A DNA stretch of 64,000 bases from positions 806,001 through 870,000 of the forward strand of contig CAWUCO010000080.1 in assembly GCA_963920705.1 (NCBI GenBank), read 5' to 3'. The position numbers and the translations under genes were made by a program. Shown here piece by piece: positions 1 through 13,801 of the stretch. The DNA is from Odiellus spinosus (lineage: Eukaryota > Arthropoda > Arachnida > Opiliones > Phalangiidae). Within the stretch, counting starts at the first letter, position 1; each line of letters begins with the position of its first letter. The notes beneath the pieces were generated by a model. The model did no database searches, was not told the DNA's origin, and was given only the letters and a program-made list of their open reading frames with translations.

Positions 1-2189
1 CGTATAGATTCACAAATTTCCCATGTATAGATTCACAAATTTCCCAAGTATAGATTCACAAATTTCCCAAGTATAGATTCAAAAATTTCCCCAGTATAGA
101 TTCACAAATTTCCCAAGTATAGATTCACAAATTTCCCTAGTATAGATTCACAAATTTTCCAAATATAGATTCACAAATTTTCCATGTATATATTCACAAA
201 TTTCCCAAGTATGATTCACAAATTTCCCAAGTATAGATTCAAAAATTTCCCCAGTATAGATTCACAAATTTCCCAAGTATAGATTCACAAATTTCTCAAG
301 TATAGATTCACAAATTTCTCAACTATAGATTCACAAATTTACCAAGTATAGACTAACATATTTCCCAAGTATAGATTCACAAATTTCCCAAGTATAGATT
401 CACAAATTTCTCAAGTATAGATTCACAAATTTCTCAAGTATAGATTCACAAATTTCTAAAGTATAGACTAACATATTTCCCAAGTATAGATTCACAAATT
501 TCCTAGTACAGATTCACAAATTTCCCAAGTATAGATTCACAAATTTTCCAAATATAGATTCATAAATTTTCCATGTATAGATTCACAAATTTCCCAAGTA
601 TAGATTCACAAATTTCAGAAGTATAGATTCACAAATTTCCCAAGTATGATTCACAAATTTCCCAAGTATAGATTCAAAAATTTCCCCAGTATAGATTCAC
701 AAATTTCCCAAGTATAGATTAACAAATTTCCCTAGTATAGATTCACAAATTCCCCACGTATAGATTCACAAATTTCCCATGTATAGATTCACAAATTTCC
801 CATGCATAGATTCACAAATTTCCCAAGTATAGATTCACAAATTTCCCAAGTATGATTCACAAATTTCCCAAGTATAGATTCACAAATTTCCCCAGTATAG
901 ATTCACAAATTTCCCAATTATAGATTCACAAATTTCCCAAGTATAGATTCAAAAATTTTCCTAATATAGATTCACAAATTTTCCATGTATAGATTCACAT
1001 ATTTACTAAGTATGATTCACAAATTTCCCTAGTATAGATTCACAAATTTCTCAAGTATAGATTCACAAATTTCCCATGTATAGATTCACAAATTTCCCAA
1101 GTATAAATTCACAAATTTCCCATGTATAGATTCACAAATTTCCCAAGTATAGATTCACAAATTTCCCAAGTATAGATTCACAAATATCCCAAGTATAGAT
1201 TCACAAATTTCCAATGTATAGATTCACAAATTTCCCATGCATAGATTCACAAATTTCCCAAGTATAGAATCACAAATTTCCCAAGTATGATTCAAAAATT
1301 TCCCAAGTATAGATTCACAAATTTCCCAAGTATAGATTCACAAATTTTCCCAAATATAGATTCACAAATTTACCAAGTATAGATTCACAAATTTGTCAAG
1401 CATAGATTCACAAATTTCCCAAGTATAGACTAATATATTTCCCAAGTATAGATTCACAAATTTCCCAAGTATAGATTCCCAAATTTCCCAAGTATAGATT
1501 CAAAAATTTGCCGCGTATAGATTCACAAATTTCCCATGTATAGATTCACAAATTTCCCAAGTATAGATTCACAAATTTCCCAAGTATAGATTCAAAAATT
1601 TCCCCAGTATAGATTCACAAATTTCCCAAGTATAGATTCACAAATTTCCCTAGTATAGATTCACAAATTTTCCAAATATAGATTCACAAATTTTCCATGT
1701 ATATATTCACAAATTTCCCAAGTATGATTCACAAATTTCCCAAGTATAGATTCAAAAATTTCCCCAGTATAGATTCACAAATTTCCCAAGTATAGATTCA
1801 CAAATTTCTCAAGTATAGATTCACAAATTTCTCAACTATAGATTCACAAATTTCCCAAGTATAGACTAACATATTTCCCAAGTATAGATTCACAAATTTC
1901 CCAAGTATAGATTCACAAATTTCTCAAGTATAGATTCACAAATTTCTCAAGTATAGATTCACAAATTTCTAAAGTATAGACTAACATATTTCCCAAGTAT
2001 AGATTCACAAATTTCCTAGTACAGATTCACAAATTTCCCAAGTATAGATTCACAAATTTTCCAAATATAGATTCATAAATTTTCCATGTATAGATTCACA
2101 AATTTCCCAAGTATAGATTCACAAATTTCAGAAGTATAGATTCACAAATTTCCCAAGTATGATTCACAAATTTCCCAAGTATAGATTCA
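1..2189. repeat. Higher-order repeat, 1,513-bp period
   Basis: Rare variants recur at a constant offset of 1,513: the start CGTATAG (1 and 1,514), the AAAAATTTCCCCAG unit (81 and 1,594), CCCTAG (135 and 1,648), CCATGTATATATT (182 and 1,695), TATGATT (near 211 and 1,724) and CTCAACTATAG (318 and 1,831). The match ends near 2,189, where one copy continues with ATTCAAAAATTT and the other with ATTCACAAATTTCTC. About 1.4 copies are visible; the left copy may continue outside the window. Confidence 0.85.
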
Positions 2190-2725
2190 CAAATTTCTCA
2201 AGTATAGATTCACAAATTTCCCACGTATAGATTCACAAATTTCCCATGTATAGATTCGCAAATTTCCCATGTATAGATTCACAAATTTTCCAAGTATAGA
2301 TTCACAAATTTCCCAAGTATGATTCACAAATTTCCCATGTATAGATTCACAAATTTCCCAAGTATAGATTCACAAATTTCCCAAGTATAGATTCAAAAAT
2401 TTCCCCAGTATAGATTCACAAATTTCCCAAGTATAGATTCACAAATTTCCCTAGTATAGATTCACAAATTTTCCAAATATAGATTCACAAATTTTCCATG
2501 TATAGATTCACAAATTTCCCAAGTATAGATTCACAAATTTCCCAAGAATAGATTCACAAATTTCCCAAGTATAGATTCACAAATTTCTCAAGTATAGATT
2601 CACAAATTTCCCACGTATAGATTCACAAATTTCCCATGTATAGATTCGCAAATTTCCCATGTATAGATTCACAAATTTTCCAAGTATAGATTCACAAATT
2701 TCCCAAGTATGATTCACAAATTTCC
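2180..2725. repeat. Local tandem duplication, 390-bp period
   Basis: The series CCCACGTATAG, TTTCCCATG, then the unusual ATTCGCAAATTT unit and TTTTCCAAG begins at 2,220 and again 390 bases later at 2,610. This is 17 units minus one base, because one unit is 22 bp. The same pair is seen again at about 7,197 and 7,587. Confidence 0.8.
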
Positions 2726-4339
2726 CAAGTATAGATTCACAAATTTCCCGAGTATAGATTCACAAATTTCCCAATTATAGATTCACAAATTTCCCAAGTG
2801 TAGATTCACAAATTTCCCAAGTATAGATTCAAAAACTTTCCAAATATAGATTCACAAATTTTCCATGTATAGATTCACATATTTACCAAGTATGATTCAC
2901 AAATTTCCCTAGTATAGATTCACAAATTTCTCAAGTATAGATTCACAAATTTCCCATGTATAGATTCACAAATTTCCCAAGTATAAATTCACAAATTTCC
3001 CAAGTATAGATTCACAAATTTCCCAAGTATAGATTCACAAATATCCCAAGTATAGATTCACAAATTTCCCATGTATAGATTCACAAATTTCCCATGCATA
3101 GATTCACAAATTTCCCAAGTATAGATTCACAAATTTCCCAAGTATGATTCAAAAATTTCCCAAGTATAGATTCACAAATTTCCCAAGTATAGATTCACAA
3201 ATTTTCCCAAACATAGATTCACAAATTTCCCAAGTATAGACTAATATATTTCCCAAGTATAGATTCACAAATTTCCCAAGTATAGATTCACAAATTTCCC
3301 TAGTATAGATTCACAAATTTTCCAAATATAGATTCACAAATTTTCCATGTATAGATTCACAAATTTCCCAAGTATAGATTCACAAATTTCAGAAGTATAG
3401 ATTCATAAATTTCCCAAGCATAGATTCACAAATTTTCCAAATATAGATTCACAAATTTCCTAGTATAGATTCACAAATTTCCCAAGTATAGATTCACAAA
3501 TTTCCCAAGTATAGATTCCCAAATTTCCCAAGTATAGATTCACAAATTTGCCGCGTATAGATTCACAAATTTCCCATGTATAGATTCACAAATTTCCCAA
3601 GCATAGATTCACAAATTTCCCAAGTATAGATTCACAAATTTTCCAGATATAGATTCACAAATTTTCCATGTATAGATTCACAAATTTACCAAGTATAGAT
3701 TCACAAATTTACCAAGTATAGATTCACAAATTTCAGAAGTATAGATTCACAAATTTCCCAAGTATGATTCACAAATTTCCCAAGTATAGATTCACAAATT
3801 TCTCAAGTATAGATTCACAAATTTCCCATGTATAGATTCACAAATTTCCCAAGTATAGATTCACAAATTTCCCAAGTATAGATTCACAAATTTCCCAAGT
3901 ATAGATTCACAAATATCCCAAGTATAGATTCACAAATTTCCCAAGTATAGATTCACAAATTTGTCAAGCATAGATTCACAAATTTCCCAAGTATAGACTA
4001 ATATATTTCCCAAGTATAGATTCACAAATTTTTCAAGTATAGATTCCCAAATTTCCCAAGTATAGATTCAAAAATTTGCCGCGTATAGATTCACAAATTT
4101 CCCATGTATAGATTCACAAATTTCCCAAGTATAGATTCACAAATTTCCCAAGTATAGATTCAAAAATTTCCCCAGTATAGATTCACAAATTTCCCAAGTA
4201 TAGATTAACAAATTTCCCTAGTATAGATTCACAAATTTTCCAAATATAGATTCACAAATTTTCCATGTATAGATTCACAAATTTCCCAAGTATAGATTCA
4301 CAAATTTCAGAAATATAGATTCACAAATTTCCCAAGTAT

Positions 4340-5060
4340 AGATTCACAAATTTCAGAAATATAGATTCACAAATTTCCCAAGTATAGATTCACAAATTTT
4401 CCAAATATAGATTCACAAATTTCCTAGTATAGATTCACAAATTTCCCAAGAATAGATTCACAAATTTCCCAAGTATAGATTCACAAATTTGCCGCGTATA
4501 GATTCACAAATTTCCCATGTATAGATTCACAAATTTCCCAAGTATAGATTCACAAATTTCCCAAGTATGATTCACAAATTTCCCAAGTATAGATTCAAAA
4601 ATTTCCCCAGTATAGATTCACAAATTTCCCAAGTATAGATTCACAAATTTTCCAAGTATAGATTAACAAATTTCCCTAGTATAGATTCACAAATTTTCCA
4701 AATATAGATTCACAAATTTTCCATGTATAGATTCACAAATTTCCCAAGTATAGATTCACAAATTTCAGAAATATAGATTCACAAATTTCCCAAGTATAGA
4801 TTCACAAATTTTCCAAATATAGATTCACAAATTTCCTAGTATAGATTCACAAATTTCCCAAGAATAGATTCACAAATTTCCCAAGTATAGATTCACAAAT
4901 TTGCCGCGTATAGATTCACAAATTTCCCATGTATAGATTCACAAATTTCCCAAGTATAGATTCACAAATTTCCCAAGTATGATTCACAAATTTCCCAAGT
5001 ATAGATTCAAAAATTTCCCCAGTATAGATTCACAAATTTCCCAAGTATAGATTCACAAAT
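4340..5060. repeat. Local tandem duplication, 412-bp period
   Basis: The GCCGCG unit occurs at 4,491 and 4,903, the following 22-bp TATG unit near 4,567 and 4,979, and CCCCAG at 4,605 and 5,017, all 412 bases apart (18 units minus two). The copies separate after about 5,060. The same 412-bp spacing returns between the GCCGCG units at 8,980 and 9,392. Confidence 0.8.
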
Positions 5061-6689
5061 TTCCCAAGTATAGATTCAAAAATTTCCCCAGTATAGATTC
5101 ACAAATTTCCCAAGTATAGATTAACAAATTTCCCTAGTATAGATTCACAAATTTTCCAAATATAGATTCACAAATTTTCCATGTATAGATTCACAAATTT
5201 CCCAAGTATAGATTCACAAATTTCAGAAATATAGATTCAAAAATTTCCCAAGTATAGATTCACAAATTTTCCAAATATAGATTCACAAATTTCCTAGTAT
5301 AGATTCACAAATTTCCCAAGAATAGATTCACAAATTTCCCAAGCATAGATTCACAAATTTTCCATGTATAGATTCACAAATTTACCAAGTATAGATTCAC
5401 AAATTTACCAAGTATAGATTCACAAATTTCAGAAGTATAGATTCACAAATTTCCCAAGTATGATTCACAAATTTCCCAAGTATAGATTCACAAATTTCTC
5501 AAGTATAGATTCACAAATTTCCCATGTATAGATTCACAAATTTCCCATGTATAGATTCACAAATTTCCCAAGTATAGATTCACAAATTTCCCAAGTATAG
5601 ATTCACAAATATCCCAAGTATAGATTCACAAATTTCCCAAGTATAGATTCACAAATTTGTCAAGCATAGATTCACAAATTTCCCAAGTATAGACTAATAT
5701 ATTTCCCAAGTATAGGTTCACAAATTTTTCAAGTATAGATTCCCAAATTTCCCAAGTATAGATTCAAAAATTTGCCGCGTATAGATTCACAAATTTCCCA
5801 TGTATAGATTCACAAATTTCCCAAGTATAGATTCACAAATTTCCCAAGTATAGATTCAAAAATTTCCCCATTATAGATTCACAAATTTCCCAAGTATAGA
5901 TTCACAAATTTCCCAAGTATAGATTAACAAATTTCCCTAGTATAGATTCACAAATTTTCCAAATATAGATTCACAAATTTTCCATGTATAGATTCACAAA
6001 TTTCCCAAGTATAGATTCACAAATTTCAGAAATATAGATTCACAAATTTCCCAAGTATAGATTCACAAATTTCAGAAATATAGATTCACAAATTTCCCAA
6101 GTATAGATTCACAAATTTTCCAAATATAGATTCACAAATTTGCCGCGTATAGATTCACAAATTTCCCATGTATAGATTCACAAATTTCCCAAGTATAGAT
6201 TCACAAATTTCCCAAGTATGATTCACAAATTTCCCAAGTATAGATTCAAAAATTTCCCCAGTATAGATTCACAAATTTCCCAAGTATAGATTCACAAATT
6301 TCCCAAGTATAGATTCACAAATTTCCCAAGTATAGATTCACAAATTTCCCAAGTATAGATTCACAAATTTCCCAAGTATAGATTAACAAATTTCCATAGT
6401 ATAGATTCACAAATTTTCCAAATATAGATTCACAAATTTTCCATGTATAGATTCACAAATTTCCCAAGTATAGATTCACAAATTTCAGAAATATAGATTC
6501 AAAAATTTCCCAAGTATAGATTCACAAATTTTTCAAATATAGATTCACAAATTTCCTAGTATAGATTCACAAATTTCCCAAGAATAGATTCACAAATTTC
6601 CCAAGCGTAGATTCACAAATTTGCCGCGTATAGATTCACAAATTTCCCATGTATAGATTCACAAATTTCCCAAGTATAGATTCACAAAT

Positions 6690-8065
6690 TTCCCAAGTAT
6701 GATTCACAAATTTCCCAAGTATAGATTCAAAAATTTCCCCAGTATAGATTCACAAATTTCCCAAGTATAGATTTACAAATTTCTCAAGTATAGATTCACA
6801 AATTTCTCAACTATAGATTCACAAATTTCCCAAGTATAGACTAACATATTTCCCAAGTATAGATTCACAAATTTCCCAAGTATAGATTCACAAATTTCTC
6901 AAGTATAGATTCACAAATTTCTCAAGTATAGATTCACAAATTTCTAAAGTATAGACTAACATATTTCCCAAGTATAGATTCACAAATTTCCTAGTACAGA
7001 TTCACAAATTTCCCAAGTATAGATTCACAAATTTTCCAAATATAGATTCACAAATTTTCCATGTATAGATTCACAAATTTCCCAAGTATAGATTCACAAA
7101 TTTCAGAAGTATAGATTCACAAATTTCCCAAGTATGATTCACAAATTTCCCAAGTATAGATTCACAAATTTCTCAAGTATAGATTCACAAATTTCCCACG
7201 TATAGATTCACAAATTTCCCATGTATAGATTCGCAAATTTCCCATGTATAGATTCACAAATTTTCCAAGTATAGATTCACAAATTTCCCAAGTATGATTC
7301 ACAAATTTCCCATGTATAGATTCACAAATTTCCCAAGTATAGATTCACAAATTTCCCAAGTATAGATTCAAAAATTTCCCCAGTATAGATTCACAAATTT
7401 CCCAAGTATAGATTCACAAATTTCCCTAGTATAGATTCACAAATTTTCCAAATATAGATTCACAAATTTTCCATGTATAGATTCACAAATTTCCCAAGTA
7501 TAGATTCACAAATTTCCCATGAATAGATTCACAAATTTCCCAAGTATAGATTCACAAATTTCTCAAGTATAGATTCACAAATTTCCCACGTATAGATTCA
7601 CAAATTTCCCATGTATAGATTCGCAAATTTCCCATGTATAGATTCACAAATTTTCCAAGTATAGATTCACAAATTTCCCAAGTATGATTCACAAATTTCC
7701 CAAGTATAGATTCACAAATTTCCCGAGTATAGATTCACAAATTTCCCAATTATAGATTCACAAATTTCCCAAGTGTAGATTCACAAATTTCCCAAGTATA
7801 GATTCAAAAACTTTCCAAATATAGATTCACAAATTTTCCATGTATAGATTCACATATTTCCCAAGTATGATTCACAAATTTCCCTAGTATAGATTCACAA
7901 ATTTCTCAAGTATAGATTCACAAATTTCCCATGTATAGATTCACAAATTTCCCAAGTATAAATTCACAAATTTCCCAAGTATAGATTCACAAATTTCCCA
8001 AGTATAGATTCACAAATATCCCAAGTATAGATTCACAAATTTCCCATGTATAGATTCACAAATTT
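6690..8065. repeat. Distant copy of the 1,715-3,090 segment
   Basis: Markers in this segment match 1,715-3,090 at a fixed offset of 4,975: CTCAACTATAG (1,831 and 6,806), the ATTCGCAAATTT unit (2,641 and 7,616) and TTTCCCATG (3,068 and 8,043). The match is lost to the left near 6,690 and to the right near 8,065. The two copies are separated by differently ordered family A units, so this is a transposed block and not part of a simple tandem HOR. Confidence 0.75.
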
Positions 8066-10239
8066 CCCAAGTATGATTCACAAATTTCCCATGTATAGAT
8101 TCACAAATTTCCCAAGTATAGATTCACAAATTTCCCAAGTATAGATTCAAAAATTTCCCCAGTATAGATTCACAAATTTCCCAAGTATAGATTCACAAAT
8201 TTCCCTAGTATAGATTCACAAATTTTCCAAATATAGATTCACAAATTTTCCATGTATAGATTCACAAATTTCCCAAGTATAGATTCACAAATTTCCCAAG
8301 AATAGATTCACAAATTTCCCAAGTATAGATTCACAAATTTCTCAAGTATAGATTCACAAATTTCCCACGTATAGATTCACAAATCCCATGCATAGATTCA
8401 CAAATTTCCCAAGTATAGATTCACAAATTTCCCAAGTATGATTCAAAAATTTCCCAAGTATAGATTCACAAATTTCCCAAGTATAGATTCACAAATTTGC
8501 CGCGTATAGATTCACAAATTTCCCATGTATAGATTCACAAATTTCCCAAGTATAGATTCACAAATTTCCCAAGTATGATTCACAAATTTCCCAAGTATAG
8601 ATTCAAAAATTTCCCCAGTATAGATTCACAAATTTCCCAAGTATAGATTCACAAATTTCCCAAGTATAGATTCACAAATTTCCCAAGTATAGATTCAAAA
8701 ATTTCCCCAGTATAGATTCACAAATTTCCCAAGTATAGATTAACAAATTTCCCTAGTATAGATTCACAAATTTTCCAAATATAGATTCACAAATTTTCCA
8801 TGTATAGATTCACAAATTTCCCAAGTATAGATTCACAAATTTAAGAAATATAGATTCAAAAATTTCCCAAGTATAGATTCACAAATTTTCCAAATATAGA
8901 TTCACAAATTTCCTAGTATAGATTCACAAATTTCCCAAGAATAGATTCACAAATTTCCCAAGCATAGATTCACAAATTTGCCGCGTATAGATTCACAAAT
9001 TTCCCATGTATAGATTCACAAATTTCCCAAGTATAGATTCACAAATTTCCCAAGTATGATTCACAAATTTCCCAAGTATAGATTCAAAAATTTCCCCAGT
9101 ATAGATTCACAAATTTCCCAAGTATAGATTCACAAATTTCCCAAGTATAGATTCACAAATTTCCCCAGTATATATTCACAAATTTCCCAAGTATAGATTG
9201 TCAAATTTCCCTAGTATAGATTCACAAATTTTCCAAATATAGATTCACAAATTTTCCATGTATAGATTCACAAATTTCCCAAGTATAGATTCACAAATTT
9301 CAGAAGTATAGATTCACAAATTTCCCAAGTATAGATTCACAAATTTTCCAAATATAGATTCACAAATTTCCTAGTATAGATTCACAAATTTGCCGCGTAT
9401 AGATTCACAAATTTCCCATGTATAGATTCACAAATTTCCCAAGTATAGATTCACAAATTTCCCAAGTACGATTCACAAATTTCCCAAGTATAGATTCAAA
9501 AATTTCCCCAGTATAGATTCACAAATTTCCCAAGTATAGATTCACAAATTTCCCAAGCATAGATTCACAAATTTCCCAAGTATAGATTCACAAATTTTCC
9601 AAATATAGATTCACAAATTTTCCATGTATAGATTCACAAATTTACCAAGTATAGATTCACAAATTTACCAAGTATAGATTCACAAATTTCAGAAGTATAG
9701 ATTCACAAATTTCCCAAGTATGATTCACAAATTTCCCAAGTATAGATTCACAAATTTCTCAAGTATAGATTCACAAATTTCCCATGTATAGATTCACAAA
9801 TTTCCCAAGTATAGATTCACAAATTTCCCAAGTATAGATTCACAAATTTCCCAAGTATAGATTCACAAATATCCCAAGTATAGATTCACAAATTTCCCAA
9901 GTATAGATTCACAAATTTGTCAAGCATAGATTCACAAATTTCCCAAGTATAGACTAATATATTTCCCAAGTATAGATTCACAAATTTTTCAAGTATAGAT
10001 TCCCAAATTTCCCAAGTATAGATTCAAAAATTTGCCGCGTATAGATTCACAAATTTCCCATGTATAGATTCACAAATTTCCCAAGTATAGATTCACAAAT
10101 TTCCCAAGTATAGATTCAAAAATTTCCCCAGTATAGATTCACAAATTTCCCAAGTATAGATTAACAAATTTCCCTAGTATAGATTCACAAATTTTCCAAA
10201 TATAGATTCACAAATTTTCCATGTATAGATTCACAAATT

Positions 10240-11600
10240 TCCCAAGTATAGATTCACAAATTTCAGAAATATAGATTCACAAATTTCCCAAGTATAGATT
10301 CACAAATTTTCCAAATATAGATTCACAAATTTCCTAGTATAGATTCACAAATTTCCCAAGAATAGATTCACAAATTTCCCAAGTATAGATTCACAAATTT
10401 GCCGCGTATAGATTCACAAATTTCCCATGTATAGATTCACAAATTTCCCAAGTATAGATTCACAAATTTCCCAAGTATGATTCACAAATTTCCCAAGTAT
10501 AGATTCAAAAATTTCCCCAGTATAGATTCACAAATTTCCCAAGTATAGATTCACAAATTTCCCAAGTATAGATTCACAAATTTCCCAAGTATAGATTCAA
10601 AAATTTCCCCAGTATAGATTCACAAATTTCCCAAGTATAGATTAACAAATTTCCCTAGTATAGATTCACAAATTTTCCAAATATAGATTCACAAATTTTC
10701 CATGTATAGATTCACAAATTTCCCAAGTATAGATTCACAAATTTCAGAAATATAGATTCAAAAATTTCCCAAGTATAGATTCACAAATTTTCCAAATATA
10801 GATTCACAAATTTCCTAGTATAGATTCACAAATTTCCCAAGAATAGATTCACAAATTTCCCAAGTATAGATTCACAAATTTGCCGCGTATAGATTCACAA
10901 ATTTCCCATGTATAGATTCACAAATTTCCCAAGAATAGATTCACAAATTTCCCAAGTATAGATTCACAAATTTGCCGCGTATAGATTCACAAATTTCCCA
11001 TGTATAGATTCACAAATTTCCCAAGTATAGATTCACAAATTTCCCAAGTATGATTCACAAATTTCCCAAGTATAGATTCAAAAATTTCCCCAGTATAGAT
11101 TCACAAATTTCCCAAGTATAGATTCACAAATTTCCCAAGTATAGATTCACAAATTTCCCAAGTATAGATTCAAAAATTTCCCCAGTATAGATTCACAAAT
11201 TTCCCAAGTATAGATTAACAAATTTCCCTAGTATAGATTCACAAATTTTCCAAATATAGATTCACAAATTTTCCATGTATAGATTCACAAATTTCCCAAG
11301 TATAGATTCACAAATTTCAGAAATATAGATTCACAAATTTCCCAAGTATAGATTCACAAATTTTCCAAATATAGATTCACAAATTTCCTAGTATAGATTC
11401 ACAAATTTCCCAAGAATAGATTCCCAAATTTCCCAAGTATAGATTCACAAATTTGCCGCGTATAGATTCACAAATTTCCCATGTATAGATTCACAAATTT
11501 CCCAAGTATAGATTCACAAATTTCCCAAGTATGATTCACAAATTTCCCAAGTATAGATTCAAAAATTTCCCCAGTATAGATTCACAAATTTCCCAAGTAT
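10240..11600. repeat. Tandem cassettes, 481-bp period
   Basis: GCCGCG units occur at 10,401, 10,882, 10,974 and 11,455. The spacings are 481, 92 and 481. The 481-bp blocks carry the same order of variants (TATG, AAAAATTTCCCC, CCCTAG, TTTTCCAAATATAG, TTTCAGAAATATAG, TTTCCTAG). The 92-bp step is an extra four-unit duplication. A 481-bp spacing also separates the GCCGCG units at 8,499 and 8,980, so the block has been used more than once. Confidence 0.75.
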
Positions 11601-13801
11601 AGATTCACAAATTTCCCAAGTATAGATTCACAAATTTTCCAAATATAGACTCACAATGTTTAAATGTATAGATTCACAAATTTCCCAAGTATAGATTGAC
11701 AAATTTTCCAAATATAGATTCACAAATTTTCCATGTATAGATTCACAAATTTCCCAAGTATAGATTCACAAATTTCAGAAGTATAGATTCACAAATTTCC
11801 CAAGTATGATTCACAAATTTCCCAAGTATAGATCCACAAATTTCTCAAGTATAGATTCACAAATTTCCCACGTATAGATTCACAAATTTCTCAAGTATAG
11901 ATTCACAAATTTCCCAAGTATAGACTAACATATTTCCCAAGTATAGATTCACAAATTTCCCAATTATAGATTCACAAATTTTCCCAAATATAGATTCACA
12001 AATTTCCCAAGTATAGATTCACAAATTTCCCAAGCATAGATTCACAAATTTCCCAAGTATAGACTAATATATTTCCCAAGTATAGATTCACAAATTTCCC
12101 AAGTATAGATTCCCAAATTTCCCAAGTATAGATTCAAAAATTTGCCGCGTATAGATTCACAAATTTCCCATGTATAGATTCACAAATTTCCCAAGTATAG
12201 TTTCACAAATTTCCCAAGCATAGATTCACAAATTTCCCAAGTATAGACTAATATATTTCCCAAGTATAGATTCACAAATTTCCCAAGTATAGATTCCCAA
12301 ATTTCCCAAGTATAGATTCAAAAATTTGCCGCGTATAGATTCACAAATTTCCCATGTATAGATTCACAAATTTCCCAAGTATAGATTCACAAATTTCCCA
12401 AGTATAGATTCAAAAATTTCCCCAGTATAGATTCACAAATTTCCCAAGTATAGATTCACAAATTTCCCTAGTATAGATTCACAAATTTTCCAAATATAGA
12501 TTCACAAATTTTCCATGTATAGATTCACAAATTTCCCAAGTATAGATTCACAAATTTCCCAAGAATAGATTCACAAATTTCCCAAGTATAGATTCACAAA
12601 TTTCCCAAGTATAGATTCACAAATTTCCCAAGAATAGATTCACAAATTTCTCAAGTATAGATTCACAAATTTCCCAAGTATAGACTAACATATTTCCCAA
12701 GTATAGATTCACAAATTTCCCATGTATAGATTCACAAATTTCCCAAGCATAGATTCACAAATTTCCCAAGTATGATTCAAAAATTTCCCAAGTATAGATT
12801 CACAAATTTCCCAAGAATAGATTCACAAATTTTCCCAAGTATAGATTCACAAATTTCCCAAGTATAGATTCACAAATTTCCCAAGTATAGATTCACAAAT
12901 TTCAGAAGTATAGATTCACAAATTTCCCAAGTATAGATTCACAAATTTCAGAAGTGTAGATTGACAAATTTCCCAAGTATGATTCACAAATTTCCCAAGT
13001 ATAGATCCACAAATTTCCCAAGTATAGATTCACAAATTTCCCAAGTATAGATTCAAAAATTTCCCCAGTATAGATTCACAAATTTCCCAAGTATAGATTC
13101 ACAAATTTCCCTAGTATAGATTCACAAATTTTCCAAATATAGATTCACAAATTTTCCATGTATAGATTCACAAATTTCCCAAGTATAGATTCAAAAATTT
13201 CCCAAGTATAGATTCACAAATTTCCCAAGTATAGATTCACAAATTTCCCAAGTATAGATTCACAAATTTCCCAAGAATAGATTCACAAATTTCTCAAGTA
13301 TAGATTCACAAATTTCCCAAGTATAGACTAACATATTTCCCAAGTATAGATTCACAAATTTCCCATGTATAGATTCACAAATTTCCCAAGTATGATTCAA
13401 AAATTTCCCAAGTATAGATTCACAAATTTCCCAAGAATAGATTCACAAATTTTCCCAAGTATAGATTCACAAATTTCCCAAGTATAGATTCACAAATTTC
13501 CCAAGTATAGATTCACAAATTTCTCAAGTATAGATTCACAAATTTCCCAAGTATAGACTAACATATTTCCGAAGTATAGATTCACAAATTTCAGAAGTAT
13601 AGATTCACAAATTTCCAAAGTATAGATTCACAAATTTCAGAAGTATAGATTCACAAATTTCCCAAGTATGATTCACAAATTTCCCAAGTATAGATCCACA
13701 AATTTCTCAAGTATAGATTCACAAATTTCCCACGTATAGATTCACAAATTTCTCAAGTATAGATTCACAAATTTCCCAAGTATAGACTAACATATTTCCC
13801 A

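Larger units (their letters stand above)
2190..13801. repeat. Family A mosaic of short higher-order repeats
   Basis: This stretch holds only family A units, arranged as a patchwork of short tandem duplications and re-used cassettes. A cassette beginning at a GCCGCG unit and running through TTTCCCATG, a 22-bp TATG unit, AAAAATTTCCCC, CCCTAG, TTTTCCAAATATAG, TTTTCCATG and TTTCAGAAA or TTTCAGAAG recurs many times with one or two units gained or lost. No non-satellite sequence was seen. Individual periods that I could fix are listed as separate entries. Confidence 0.85.
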
